Shown here in pieces: positions 7,691 to 16,551 of a stretch of 64,000 bases of DNA. The notes under the pieces are model-generated. The model was not told the DNA's origin, made no database searches, and saw only the letters and a list, made by a program, of their open reading frames with translations. Location: contig NZ_CALMFB010000069.1 of the NCBI RefSeq assembly GCF_937863155.1, forward strand, positions 1 to 64,000. Reading direction: 5' to 3'. This stretch comes from an uncultured Brevundimonas sp. (lineage in GTDB: Bacteria; Pseudomonadota; Alphaproteobacteria; Caulobacterales; Caulobacteraceae). How positions within the stretch are numbered: the first letter of the stretch is position 1; the number at the start of each line of letters is the position of its first letter. Made by a program: the position numbers and the translations under genes.

Positions 7691-8244
7691 TGGCGGCGCG
7701 GGTTCACAGGCGCGCGGGGCTGGCGCGGCGGCTGCTGGGCGACCGTCGCGGCGTGTCGGCGGTAGAGTTCGCGCTTCTGGCGCCGATCATGATCGCCTTC
7801 TATTTCGGCCTGGCCGAATTCTGTCAGGGCTATATGGCCCAGAAGCGGATGGGCCACGCATCGGCCATGGTGGCGGATCTGGTGGCCCAGGCCGACATGA
7901 TCAGCCCGGCCCAGGTCGATGACGCCTTCGAGATCGGCGGCCTGATCATGAAGCCCTATTCGGCCACGCCGCTGAAGCTGCGCATCTCGCAGGTGACGCG
8001 CGACAGCAAGGGGGTGGCCAAGGTCAGCTGGAGCCGCGGCAAGGGCTGGAGCGCGCGGGCCAAGGATCAGGTCGTCACCCTTCCCGACGGCCTGATCGAC
8101 AAGGGCGAAAGCATCATCATGAGCGAGGCGACCTATGACTACGATTCGCCCGTCGACTATCTGATGCCCAAGATCACGCGCTTCTCGCACACCTATTACC
8201 TGCGCCCGCGCCTGACCGAACAGGTCACGCTGAACACCAACTAG
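7690..8244 (+). CDS. TadE/TadG-like pseudopilin
   Basis: The product is 184 residues, with GVSAVEFALLAPIMIAFYFG (about 20-39) as the TadE-type processing site and membrane helix, then a soluble domain. It probably works with the preceding TadE-like protein in pilus assembly. The stop TAG at 8242-8244 overlaps the stop of pabB on the other strand; both are read from the palindrome CTAG, leaving no room for a terminator between the two convergent genes. Confidence 0.88.
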   Translation: MAARVHRRAGLARRLLGDRRGVSAVEFALLAPIMIAFYFGLAEFCQGYMAQKRMGHASAMVADLVAQADMISPAQVDDAFEIGGLIMKPYSATPLKLRISQVTRDSKGVAKVSWSRGKGWSARAKDQVVTLPDGLIDKGESIIMSEATYDYDSPVDYLMPKITRFSHTYYLRPRLTEQVTLNTN

Positions 8245-9518
8245 TCGCCGGTCAGCGCCTCGCGGATCGCGCGGATCTTGGCGTCGGTTTCGGCCAGTTC
8301 GGCGGTCGGGTCGCTGTCGGCGACGATGCCGGCCCCGGCCAGGGTGCGGAAGCCCCAGCCGCCTTCATCACGGGTGAAGGTCGCCGTGCGGATCAGCACC
8401 GAGGCCGTCAGCCCGCCGTCGGGCGCCAACAGGAACAAAGACCCGCACCAGGCGCCGCGCGGCGCCTCGTGGGCGGCGATCACCTTCATGGCCTGATGCT
8501 TGGGCGCCCCGGTGATCGAGCCGGGCGGAAAGGCGGCGGCCAGAACCTGGGCCGGGCCGACGCCGGGCGCCGCCTGGGCCGTCACGGTCGAGACCAGATG
8601 ATGCACGGTCGGCAGGCTTTCGATCTGGAACAGGCGTTCGACCTGCACTGTGCCCGGCCGGGCCGCGCGGGCCAGGTCGTTGCGCATCAGATCGACGATC
8701 ATCAAATTCTCGGCCCGGTCCTTGGCGCTGGCGGCCAGTTCGGCGCTCAGGGCGGCGTCGGCGGCCGCATCGGCTCCGCGCGGCCGCGTGCCCTTGATCG
8801 GCCGGGTGACGATACGCTCGCCGTCGAAATCCAGGAACAGTTCGGGCGAGTTGGACACCAGCACCCGATCTCCCATCCGCCAGAAGGCGCCATAGGCGGA
8901 CGCCCGTCCGGCCTGAAGCCGCAGGAAAACGTCGAACGGATCGGCCCCGGGCTTCAGCCGCCCGCTCCAGGCGCGGGCGATATTGGCCTGAAACAGTTCG
9001 CCCGCCCCGATGCGGGCCACCACATCGGCCACGGCCGCGCGATAGGCGGCGCCGTCAGCCTCGGCCGCGAAGGTTTCGGCGGGCGGCGGCGGTTGGATGA
9101 CGTCGGCTTCCAACCAGGCCGCGGCGCGGTCGGCGGCGGCCTGGGCGGCCGGCTCGTCGTCGCCTTGGCCGATGGCGATCAGGCGGCGGTCATGCAGATC
9201 AAAGGCCAGCAGGGCCGAATATCGCGCCAGCATCAGGTCCGGCCACACCGCCTGACGCGCGCCGGTCGCGGGCCGCGCCCCCAGGTCATAGGACGCCAAC
9301 CCCACCGTGCCCGGCCCGAAATCGTGCAGATGATCGAACGGCGCCTGCGGGTCCGCATCGCCGACGAAGACCCGGTCCGGCTCGGCCCCAATCCAGGTCC
9401 GGCGCCCGTGTGGCCCGCCGTCCGACAGAAGCGCCAGCGCCCCGTCCCGATGCGCTAGTCCGGCCGCAACGGCCAGGGGCTCGCGCCACGCCAGGGGCCG
9501 CCGGACCGTGACCGTCAT
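8241..9518 (-). CDS. pabB: Aminodeoxychorismate synthase component I
   Basis: This 425-residue chorismate-binding enzyme makes 4-amino-4-deoxychorismate for folate synthesis. The motif PIKGTRPRG, with Lys where anthranilate synthase TrpE has Ala, marks it as PabB. The C-terminal chorismate-binding core is complete (KDRAENLMIVDLMRNDL, FPPGSITGAPK, RTLAGAGIVADSDP). No glutaminase or lyase domain is fused. The start overlaps the phosphatase stop by one base (TGATG), so it is co-translated with the upstream gene. Confidence 0.92.
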   Translation of the reverse strand: MTVTVRRPLAWREPLAVAAGLAHRDGALALLSDGGPHGRRTWIGAEPDRVFVGDADPQAPFDHLHDFGPGTVGLASYDLGARPATGARQAVWPDLMLARYSALLAFDLHDRRLIAIGQGDDEPAAQAAADRAAAWLEADVIQPPPPAETFAAEADGAAYRAAVADVVARIGAGELFQANIARAWSGRLKPGADPFDVFLRLQAGRASAYGAFWRMGDRVLVSNSPELFLDFDGERIVTRPIKGTRPRGADAAADAALSAELAASAKDRAENLMIVDLMRNDLARAARPGTVQVERLFQIESLPTVHHLVSTVTAQAAPGVGPAQVLAAAFPPGSITGAPKHQAMKVIAAHEAPRGAWCGSLFLLAPDGGLTASVLIRTATFTRDEGGWGFRTLAGAGIVADSDPTAELAETDAKIRAIREALTGD

Positions 9519-10297
9519 CAGGCCGCCAGCCGCGCCGCGATCCGGTTGCGCAGGGCCGCGTCCACCCCCAGCGCCTGTTCCAGATAGGCCTCGGCCGAGC
9601 CGTATTGATCATCCAGCGCGGCGAAGGCGGCCTCAAGATAGGCGGCCTCGACTCCCAGAAAGGCGGTGACGGCGGCGTCCGAGGCGTCGCGTCCGGTCAT
9701 TTCGCGAATCTGGCGCGCGATCGCCGGCGCCCGTCCGGCCAGATCGACGGCGGTGTTGGTCAGCAGATAGTCCTGAACCCGGTCGTCCGGGTGCACCCCC
9801 AGCAGCGTATGGGTCAGGGCCGCCAGCAGGCCGGTGCGATCCTTGCCCGCCGCACAGTGGATGACCACCGCCCCCTGCCCCTCGCCCAGGGCGCGGAAAT
9901 AGCGGCTGAACACATCACGGTGGCCGGGGTCGAACGGCATCTTGCGATAGACGCGGGTCATGAAGGCGCGGCCCGAATCCTCGGTCAGGTCGGCGGACTT
10001 CAAAAAGGCGATGTGCGGCGCCTCGCCCCCGTCGTCGTGGGAAATCTCCAGCACCTGTCCGGCGAAGCCCGGCGGGCGGCGCGACGGCTGCTGGCGCCGT
10101 TCGCTGGGGCGGCGCAGGTCCACCACGGCGTCCAGTCCCCATCCGCCCATCCGCGCCAGATCCGCATCGCTGGCGCGGGCGTGGTGGGCGGTGCGGTAAA
10201 GCACGCCGGGCCGGATGCGGCGGCCCGCAGCGGTGGCGTAGTCGCCATAGTCGCGGGCGTTGTCGATGGCGTCGAAGGGGTGCAGGCGCGCGGTCAT
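9518..10297 (-). CDS. Tyrosine/serine phosphatase family protein
   Basis: This 259-residue cytoplasmic protein has the CX5R phosphatase loop HCAAGKDRTG at about residues 147-156 and the upstream motif VVDLRRPSERRQQP, as in the Y_phosphatase3 family of bacterial dual-specificity or lipid phosphatases. The substrate is unknown. It is the third gene of a minus-strand run and overlaps pabB by one base. No signal peptide or membrane helix. Confidence 0.85.
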   Translation of the reverse strand: MTARLHPFDAIDNARDYGDYATAAGRRIRPGVLYRTAHHARASDADLARMGGWGLDAVVDLRRPSERRQQPSRRPPGFAGQVLEISHDDGGEAPHIAFLKSADLTEDSGRAFMTRVYRKMPFDPGHRDVFSRYFRALGEGQGAVVIHCAAGKDRTGLLAALTHTLLGVHPDDRVQDYLLTNTAVDLAGRAPAIARQIREMTGRDASDAAVTAFLGVEAAYLEAAFAALDDQYGSAEAYLEQALGVDAALRNRIAARLAA

Positions 10298-10321
10298 GGC
10301 GCCTGCTTATCCCAACGCGCG

Positions 10322-10636
10322 TCAGTCTTGAACCGCCCGTCCCGCAACCAGGCCCGCCATGGCGTCCAGATAGGCCACGAAGGCGCTGCGCCCCGCCTCG
10401 GTGATCCGCGCCTGGGTCAGGGGGCGGCGGTCCTGAAAGCTCTTGGTCACGGCGATGAAGCCCGCCTCCTCCAGCTTGCGCAGGTGGACCGACAGATTGC
10501 CGTCGGTGGCCTGCAACCGGGCCTTCAGCGTGCCGAAGTCGGCGCATTCGGCGGTGGACAGATAGGCCATGATCCCCAGGCGCATCCGGCCATGGATCAC
10601 ATCGTCGATCCGGCCGATGTCGAAATCATCGGCCAT
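10322..10636 (-). CDS. Winged-helix transcriptional regulator (HTH_34/MarR-like)
   Basis: This 104-residue protein consists almost only of a winged helix: VIHGRMRLGIMAYLSTAECADFGTLKARLQATDGNLSVHLRKLEEAGFIAVTK, with the basic wing FQDRRPLTQARIT. Regulators of this small class are usually encoded next to a membrane protein that they control. It starts 2 bases after the membrane-protein stop and precedes the phosphatase by 24 bases. A palindrome upstream of the membrane-protein gene (11314-11330) is the obvious operator candidate. Confidence 0.85.
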   Translation of the reverse strand: MADDFDIGRIDDVIHGRMRLGIMAYLSTAECADFGTLKARLQATDGNLSVHLRKLEEAGFIAVTKSFQDRRPLTQARITEAGRSAFVAYLDAMAGLVAGRAVQD

Positions 10637-10638
10637 GG

Positions 10639-11256
10639 TCAGACGCCCCGCGCGGCTTCCCGACGCATCAGCACCAGTCCAGGCAGCAGGGCGACCAGCA
10701 TCAGAAGACCGACGAAGACCAGATACAGTTCGACCCGGTCGGCCATGGCGCCCATGGCCACAGCGCCGCCGAACGACAACAGGGCCACCGCGTTCATCCA
10801 TTTGATCCCGCTCATGGCCGCCGCGACCAGCCAGGCCGCGCCATAGGCGGCGAAGACCAGCGACGGCATCAGCTTCATGGCGTTCCAGTCGCCGGTGCTG
10901 AAGCCCACCGCCATCATCGACAGCCAGACGGTGAAGATCAGATAGCCCACCCCCGACCAGGCCACGCTGATGGCGTTGTTGCGCACTGTGTCGGCGCCCG
11001 GCTTGCGCCGCGCGCTGCGGATCAGGAAGACCAGGGCCACGGTGAAGGCGGCGCCCGCCGCCAGCCAGACCCACAACTGCGCCCAGGGGGTGACGTCGAC
11101 CAGGCCGCTCTGGATCGCCCACTGGCCCAGGCTGGCGGCGCCGAAGATGAGGGCGGCGGCCACCATGATCGGGCCGTTCAACGGCGGCGCGTAGCGGCCT
11201 TCCTCGGCCATGGCGCGGACATAGGCGATGTCGGCGATGTCGTTCTCGTGGGTCAT
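10639..11256 (-). CDS. Multi-spanning membrane protein of unknown function
   Basis: This 205-residue protein has about six predicted membrane helices (for example PIMVAAALIFGAASLGQW, LWVWLAAGAAFTVALVFLI, LYLVFVGLLMLVALLPGLVL) after a short cytoplasmic N terminus. I recognise no family beyond its frequent pairing with HTH_34 regulators. Start at MTHENDIAD is supported by a strong CCAGGAGGATC ribosome-binding site; the longer in-frame extension to 11343 would run through the operator-like palindrome. First gene of a run with the regulator, phosphatase and pabB. Confidence 0.8.
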   Translation of the reverse strand: MTHENDIADIAYVRAMAEEGRYAPPLNGPIMVAAALIFGAASLGQWAIQSGLVDVTPWAQLWVWLAAGAAFTVALVFLIRSARRKPGADTVRNNAISVAWSGVGYLIFTVWLSMMAVGFSTGDWNAMKLMPSLVFAAYGAAWLVAAAMSGIKWMNAVALLSFGGAVAMGAMADRVELYLVFVGLLMLVALLPGLVLMRREAARGV

Positions 11257-11313
11257 GTCGATCCTCCTGGCGCGATATCGACCGCGCTCCATGCCGGAAT
11301 AGATGCGCCAAGA

Positions 11314-11330
11314 ACTTTGCAGTGTAAAGT
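11314..11330. promoter_or_regulatory. Candidate operator palindrome upstream of membrane protein/regulator genes
   Basis: A 17-base dyad, ACTTT-N7-AAAGT with internal CA/TG symmetry (14 of 17 positions symmetric), lies 58 bases before the membrane-protein start in an AT-rich patch. Position and symmetry fit autoregulation by the winged-helix protein encoded at 10322-10636. The link is inferred from location only. Confidence 0.5.
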
Positions 11331-11369
11331 ACTTTCTCGACATTGGCCGTGTTACGGCGACAGGCGCGT

Positions 11370-11813
11370 TCAGGGCGGGTCGAGAATCAGCTTCGTCGCG
11401 ACCCAGATCACCCCGACGCCCGCCGAGAACAGCAGGATCGACAAGCCCATGCCCAGCCAGGGAAAGGGCCGGAACCGGCGCGGCAGGCTGGAGCCCCAGA
11501 AGCCGCCGCCCGCAAAGGCGGCAGCAGCCATCAGAACGCCCGCCGTCCCGGCGGCGAAGGATCGCGGCGGCAGGTCGTCACCCTCGTCCGAAGCGAACTC
11601 TCCGGCCTGGGCGCGGGCCAGCAGGTCGCGGCCTGCGTCGGCCATGGCGGCGGGCGCCATCAGGCGGATGCCCAGCGCGCGCTGCATCAGGGGGTCGATG
11701 GTGGTCTGGAGCCGCTCGGTCACCGTCACCTCGACCCCGTGCGAGGCCAGGAAGGCGGCGGCCAGATCGGCCTCATAGACGTCCTGGAAACGGGCGATCT
11801 CGACCAGCGCCAT
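11370..11813 (-). CDS. DUF2007-domain membrane protein
   Basis: The protein is 147 residues. Residues 1-70 match the DUF2007 (putative signal-transducing) pattern: LVEIARFQDVYEADLAAAFLASHGVEVTVTE, then a conserved LMAPAAMADAGRDLLARA. Two hydrophobic segments follow (AGTAGVLMAAAAFAGGGFWG and WLGMGLSILLFSAGVGVIWV), so the domain is tethered to the membrane. Function unknown. It sits 24 bases downstream of the sucB stop on the same strand and could be the last gene of the suc unit. Confidence 0.75.
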   Translation of the reverse strand: MALVEIARFQDVYEADLAAAFLASHGVEVTVTERLQTTIDPLMQRALGIRLMAPAAMADAGRDLLARAQAGEFASDEGDDLPPRSFAAGTAGVLMAAAAFAGGGFWGSSLPRRFRPFPWLGMGLSILLFSAGVGVIWVATKLILDPP

Positions 11814-11837
11814 CGCCCGCCCTCCGGCCGTCCGGCC

Positions 11838-13364
11838 TTACAGATCCAGCAGGGCGCGCTGCGGGTCTTCCAGAAGCTCCTTGATCCGCACGAGGAAGGT
11901 CACGGCTTCCTTGCCGTCGACGATGCGGTGATCATAGCTGAGGGCCAGATACATCATCGGGCGGATTTTGACCTCGCCGTTGATGGCCATCGGCCGCTGG
12001 ACGATGTTGTGCATGCCCAGGATGCCCGACTGCGGCGCGTTCAGGATCGGCGTCGACATCAGCGAGCCATAGGTGCCGCCGTTGGTGATGGTGAAGGTGC
12101 CGCCCTGCAGCTGGTCCAGGGTCAGGGCGCCGTCGCGGGCCGCCTTGCCCAGGGCGGCGATGCCCTTTTCGATCCCCGCCAGCGACAGGGTGTCCGCATC
12201 GCGCAGCACCGGCACGACCAGACCCTTGTCGGTGCCGACGGCGATGCCGATGTCGTAGTGGTTCTTGTAGATGATGTCCGTGCCGTCGATCTCGGCGTTG
12301 ACGGCCGGGATTTCGTGCAGGGCGGCGACGACCGCCTTGGTGAAGAAGCTCATGAAGCCCAGCTTCACGCCGTGGCGCTTCTCGAAGACGTCTTTGTATT
12401 GCGTGCGCAGGGCCATGACATTGGTCATGTCCACCTCGTTGAAGGTGGTCAGCTGGGCGGCCGTGTTCTGCGATTCCTTCAGGCGACGGGCGATGGTCTG
12501 ACGCAGGCGCGTCATCTTCACCCGCTCCTCGCGCGGCTGGTCGGCGCGCGGCGCGGCCGGAGCGGCGGGCGCAGGCGCCGGGGCCGCCGCCGCCGCGGCG
12601 GGAGCGGCGCCGATGGCGTTCAGGGCGTCGCCCTTGGTGATGTTGCCCTTGGGCCCGGTGGCGGCGATGGCCTTGGGGTCCAGGTTGTTTTCGGCCACGA
12701 CGCGGGCGGCGGCGGGCGACAGGTGCGGGCCGTCCGAAGCGGCGACCTGGGCCGAGCCGGTGTTGGCGGGCGCGGCGGCCGCCGGCGCGCCGCTGCCGGC
12801 CTGACCGCCATCCGAAGCCGCGATGCTGCCGATCGACTGGCCGGGCGTGACGCTGGCGCCGGTGTCGGCGGTGATGGTCAGCACGCCGGCGGCGGGGGCC
12901 GACACCTCGACGGCCACCTTGTCGGTCTCGATCTCGACCAGCAGCTCATCCTTGGCCACCGTGTCACCGGACTTCTTGTTCCAGGCGCCCATGGTCCCTT
13001 CGGCGACGCTTTCGCCCATGGTCGGCACCGGGATGTCGACGCTGGCGGCGGCCGGAGCGGCGGCGGCGGGTTTGGCCTCGGCCTTGGTGGCCTTGGCGGG
13101 CTTATCGGCCTTGGCCGGGGCGGCGACGTCGCCTTCGGACACCACGCCCAGGACGGCGCCCGGCGTGACCGTGTCGCCTTCATTGAAGTTGATGGCGCTC
13201 AGCACGCCGCCGGCGGGCGAAACCACTTCCAGCGACACCTTGTCGGTCTCAAGCTCGACCAGAAGTTCGTCCTTCAGCACCGGATCGCCGGCCTTCTTGG
13301 TCCATTTGGCGATGGTGGCTTCGGTGACGGATTCGCCCAGGGCGGGGGTCAGGATATCGGCCAT
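11838..13364 (-). CDS. sucB: 2-oxoglutarate dehydrogenase E2 (dihydrolipoyl succinyltransferase), two lipoyl domains
   Basis: This 508-residue E2 core enzyme transfers the succinyl group from lipoate to CoA in the TCA cycle. Two complete lipoyl domains are present, with the modified lysines in ETDK at residues 42 and 149, separated by an Ala/Pro/Lys linker. A peripheral-subunit-binding domain follows ([18 protein letters not shown] to about residue 257), then the catalytic domain with DHRIVDG near the C terminus. Most alphaproteobacterial SucB proteins that I know carry one lipoyl domain and are near 400 residues, so this copy is long. It starts 17 bases after sucA. Confidence 0.95.
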   Translation of the reverse strand: MADILTPALGESVTEATIAKWTKKAGDPVLKDELLVELETDKVSLEVVSPAGGVLSAINFNEGDTVTPGAVLGVVSEGDVAAPAKADKPAKATKAEAKPAAAAPAAASVDIPVPTMGESVAEGTMGAWNKKSGDTVAKDELLVEIETDKVAVEVSAPAAGVLTITADTGASVTPGQSIGSIAASDGGQAGSGAPAAAAPANTGSAQVAASDGPHLSPAAARVVAENNLDPKAIAATGPKGNITKGDALNAIGAAPAAAAAAPAPAPAAPAAPRADQPREERVKMTRLRQTIARRLKESQNTAAQLTTFNEVDMTNVMALRTQYKDVFEKRHGVKLGFMSFFTKAVVAALHEIPAVNAEIDGTDIIYKNHYDIGIAVGTDKGLVVPVLRDADTLSLAGIEKGIAALGKAARDGALTLDQLQGGTFTITNGGTYGSLMSTPILNAPQSGILGMHNIVQRPMAINGEVKIRPMMYLALSYDHRIVDGKEAVTFLVRIKELLEDPQRALLDL

Positions 13365-13381
13365 GTCTTTGCGCTTTCAGG

Positions 13382-16300
13382 TCAGGCGAAGGCTTCGGTC
13401 AGGAAGGCGTTCAGTTCGGCGAGGTGCCGGCTCATCAGGCCGGCGGCGGTCGAGGCGGAGGCCGGGCGGCCGACATAGCGGGCGCGCTTGGCCTTGATGT
13501 CCAGCTTGTCCAGCGTCAGCTCCAGCCAGGGATCGACGAAGGTCCAGCCGCCCATGTTCTTGGGCTCTTCCTGGCACCACACCAGTTCGGCGTTGGGGAA
13601 GCGGGCCAGTTCGGTCATCAGCGACTTCATCGGCCACGGATAGAACTGCTCCAGCCGCAGGATGTAGACGTCGTTGACCGGTTTGCCCTCGGCAGCGTCC
13701 TTCTCGCGGCGCTCCAAGAGGTCGTAATAGACCTTGCCCGAACACAGGACGACACGGCGGATCTCGGCGTCGGCCTTCAGGCTGATCCCCGCCACATCGG
13801 GCCGGGTCTGGGCGTCGTCGTGCAGCACGCGGTGGAAGGCCGAGCCTTCGGCCATGTCGGCCAGGGTCGAGACCGCCTTCTTGTGCCGCAGCAGCGACTT
13901 GGGCGTCATCAGGATCAGCGGCTTGCGGAACGGCCGCTGCATCTGGCGACGTAGGATGTGGAAATAGTTGGCCGGGGTGGTGCAGTTGGCGACCTGCATA
14001 TTGTCTTCGGCGCAGGCCTGCAGGAACCGCTCCAGACGGGCCGACGAATGCTCCGGCCCCTGGCCCTCATAGCCGTGCGGCAACAGCATGGTCAGGCCGC
14101 TCATCCGCAGCCATTTGCGTTCGCCCGAGCTGATGAACTGGTCGATCACCACTTGGGCGCCGTTCACGAAGTCGCCGAACTGGCCCTCCCACATCACCAG
14201 GGTGTTGGGGTCGGCCAGGGAGTAGCCATACTCGAAGCCCAGCACCGCCTCTTCGGACAGGGCCGAATCGATCACCTCGAAATAGGCCTGACCTTCGCGC
14301 AGGTTGTTCAGCGGGACATAGCGGGCCTCTGTCGTCTGATCGATGATGCCCGAATGGCGCTGGCTGAAAGTGCCGCGCACCGAATCCTGGCCCGACAGGC
14401 GGATCGGGAAGCCTTCGTCCAGCAGGCTGGCGAAGGCCAGGCTCTCGGCCGTGGCCCAGTCGATGTTCTGGCCGCTGGACACGGCTTCGCGCCGGCCGTC
14501 GATGACCCGCTTCAGCGTCTTGTGCGTGTCGACCGCGTTCGGAATGGTCGTCAGCCGCGCGCCCAGGTCCTGCAACTTTTCGGCCGGCACGGCGGTCTGG
14601 CCGCGACGCTCCTCGCCTTCGGCCAGGCCCATGCCGGTCCATTGGCCGTCCAGCCAGTCGGCCTTCTTAGCCTCGAAGCCTTTGCCGGCGTCGAACTCGG
14701 CGTCCAGGAAGGCCTCGAACCGGGCCAGCTCGGCCTCGACCTCGGCCTCGGTGATCACGCCTTCGGCGACCAAACGGCGCGAATAGATTTCGCGGGTCGA
14801 GGGCTGGTCCTTGATCTTCCGGTACATGACCGGCTGGGTGAAGGTCGGGTCGTCGCCCTCGTTGTGACCGAAGCGGCGGTAGCAGAACATGTCCACCACC
14901 ACGTCCTTGTGGAATTTCTGGCGGTACTCGGTGGCCACCTTGGCGGCGAAGGTCACGGCTTCGGGATCGTCGCCGTTGACGTGGAAGATCGGCGCCTGAA
15001 CCATCAGGGCCACGTCCGATGGATAGGGCGAGCTGCGCGAGTTGCGCGGGCTGGTGGTGAAGCCGATCTGGTTGTTGATGACGAAATGCAGGGTGCCGCC
15101 GGTGCGGTATCCCTTCAGCCCCATCAGGGCGAAACATTCGGCCACCACGCCCTGGCCGGCGAAGGCCGCGTCGCCGTGGATCAGCAGCGGCGCCACCTTG
15201 GTGCGGTCCAGAACCCAGCTTTCCTCCGGCTCGCCGGCGTTGGCCTCGCGGATGTCGAACGCCTGTTTGGCGCGCGACTTGCCCAGAACGACCGGATTGA
15301 CGATTTCCAGGTGCGACGGGTTGGCGGTCAGCGACAGGTGGACCTTGTTGCCGTCGAACGACCGGTCCGAACTGGCGCCCATATGGTATTTGACGTCGCC
15401 CGATCCGTCGATGTCGCTGGGCACGGTCGAGCCGCCCTGGAACTCGTGGAAGATGGCGCGATAGGGCTTGCCCATCACCGCCGCCAGCACGTTCAGGCGG
15501 CCCCGGTGGGCCATGCCCAGGACGATTTCATCGACGCCCAGATTGCCGCCGCGCTTGATCACCTGCTCCAGCGCCGGAACCATGGCCTCGCCGCCGTCCA
15601 GGCCGAACCGCTTGGTGCCGGGGAAGCGTTTGTGCAGGAACCGCTCGAAGCCCTCGGCCTCGATCAGCTTGTTCAGGATGGCCAGCTTGCCTTCACGAGT
15701 GAAGGTGTTGCGGTCGAACCGGGCGTCGCCCTCGAACCGCTGCTGCAGCCAGGCCTTCTCCTCCGGCTCGGCGATATGCATGAACTGCACGCCGATATTG
15801 CCGCAATAGGTGGCCTTCAGCCGCGCCATCACCTCGCGGATCGTGCCGGTCTCAAGCCCCAGAACCCCGTCCAGGAAGATCGGCCGGTCCATGTCGGCGG
15901 CGGTGAAGCCGTGGAATTCGGGCGTCAGCTCGGGGTTGTTCGCCGGCAGTTCGATGCCCAGCGGGTCCAGCGTCGCCCCCAGATGGCCGCGCACGCGATA
16001 GCTGCGGATCAGCATCAGGGCGCGGATCGAATCCTGGGCCGCCGCGCGTACGGCGTCGGCCGACATCGCCGGAGCCGCAGCCGCAGCAGGGGCGGCGGCA
16101 GGCTTGGCCGCGGCCTTCGGGTCCGGTTTCGGCGCCGGCCAGCGGCCGTCGAACACGCCGGTCTCCTCGGTCGGATCCGCGGTGACCGAACGGCCCCAGC
16201 CGCCCGCGCCGGCGGCGGCCTGAACCACCTCGGCATTGTCGCGCAGCTGGTCGAAGAAGGCGCGCCATTCGCCCGGCACTGAGGCCGGGTCTGCGGCCCA

Positions 16301-16396
16301 TCGGCCATGCAGATCCTCAATGAAGGCGGCGTTCGAGCCGTAGAGGAAGGAGGTCTCGGCAAAGACCTGGTTCAGCCGCCCGGCGTCGTCAGCCAT
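13382..16396 (-). CDS. sucA: 2-oxoglutarate dehydrogenase E1
   Basis: This thiamine-diphosphate-dependent dehydrogenase of about 1,004 residues decarboxylates 2-oxoglutarate and loads the SucB lipoate. The N-terminal E2-binding segment (NQVFAETSFLYGSNAAFIEDLHGRW) is intact. The E1 core shows LGMAHRGRLNVLAAVMGKP, GDAAFAGQGVVAECFALMGL and FCYRRFGHNEGDDPTFTQP, and the transketolase-like C-terminal half shows SGQDSVRGTFSQRHSGIIDQ. I prefer the ATG at 16396 (MADDAGRLNQ); an in-frame ATG at 16414 would add six residues. Upstream is a 155-base gap to an unrelated exported protein on the same strand. Confidence 0.95.
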   Translation of the reverse strand: MADDAGRLNQVFAETSFLYGSNAAFIEDLHGRWAADPASVPGEWRAFFDQLRDNAEVVQAAAGAGGWGRSVTADPTEETGVFDGRWPAPKPDPKAAAKPAAAPAAAAAPAMSADAVRAAAQDSIRALMLIRSYRVRGHLGATLDPLGIELPANNPELTPEFHGFTAADMDRPIFLDGVLGLETGTIREVMARLKATYCGNIGVQFMHIAEPEEKAWLQQRFEGDARFDRNTFTREGKLAILNKLIEAEGFERFLHKRFPGTKRFGLDGGEAMVPALEQVIKRGGNLGVDEIVLGMAHRGRLNVLAAVMGKPYRAIFHEFQGGSTVPSDIDGSGDVKYHMGASSDRSFDGNKVHLSLTANPSHLEIVNPVVLGKSRAKQAFDIREANAGEPEESWVLDRTKVAPLLIHGDAAFAGQGVVAECFALMGLKGYRTGGTLHFVINNQIGFTTSPRNSRSSPYPSDVALMVQAPIFHVNGDDPEAVTFAAKVATEYRQKFHKDVVVDMFCYRRFGHNEGDDPTFTQPVMYRKIKDQPSTREIYSRRLVAEGVITEAEVEAELARFEAFLDAEFDAGKGFEAKKADWLDGQWTGMGLAEGEERRGQTAVPAEKLQDLGARLTTIPNAVDTHKTLKRVIDGRREAVSSGQNIDWATAESLAFASLLDEGFPIRLSGQDSVRGTFSQRHSGIIDQTTEARYVPLNNLREGQAYFEVIDSALSEEAVLGFEYGYSLADPNTLVMWEGQFGDFVNGAQVVIDQFISSGERKWLRMSGLTMLLPHGYEGQGPEHSSARLERFLQACAEDNMQVANCTTPANYFHILRRQMQRPFRKPLILMTPKSLLRHKKAVSTLADMAEGSAFHRVLHDDAQTRPDVAGISLKADAEIRRVVLCSGKVYYDLLERREKDAAEGKPVNDVYILRLEQFYPWPMKSLMTELARFPNAELVWCQEEPKNMGGWTFVDPWLELTLDKLDIKAKRARYVGRPASASTAAGLMSRHLAELNAFLTEAFA

Positions 16397-16551
16397 CGTT
16401 CTCGTCAGTCCCATGTCGCCCGATCAGGAGGGCGCGCGCCCGTGCGCGCGTGGCGACCCTGACCATATAGGCCGTGTTTCCTCAGGGGTCATGGCCGAAT
16501 GGGGGCCAAGAGGGACAATTTCACCGTCGGGAACCGGAATTTCGCGTCCGA

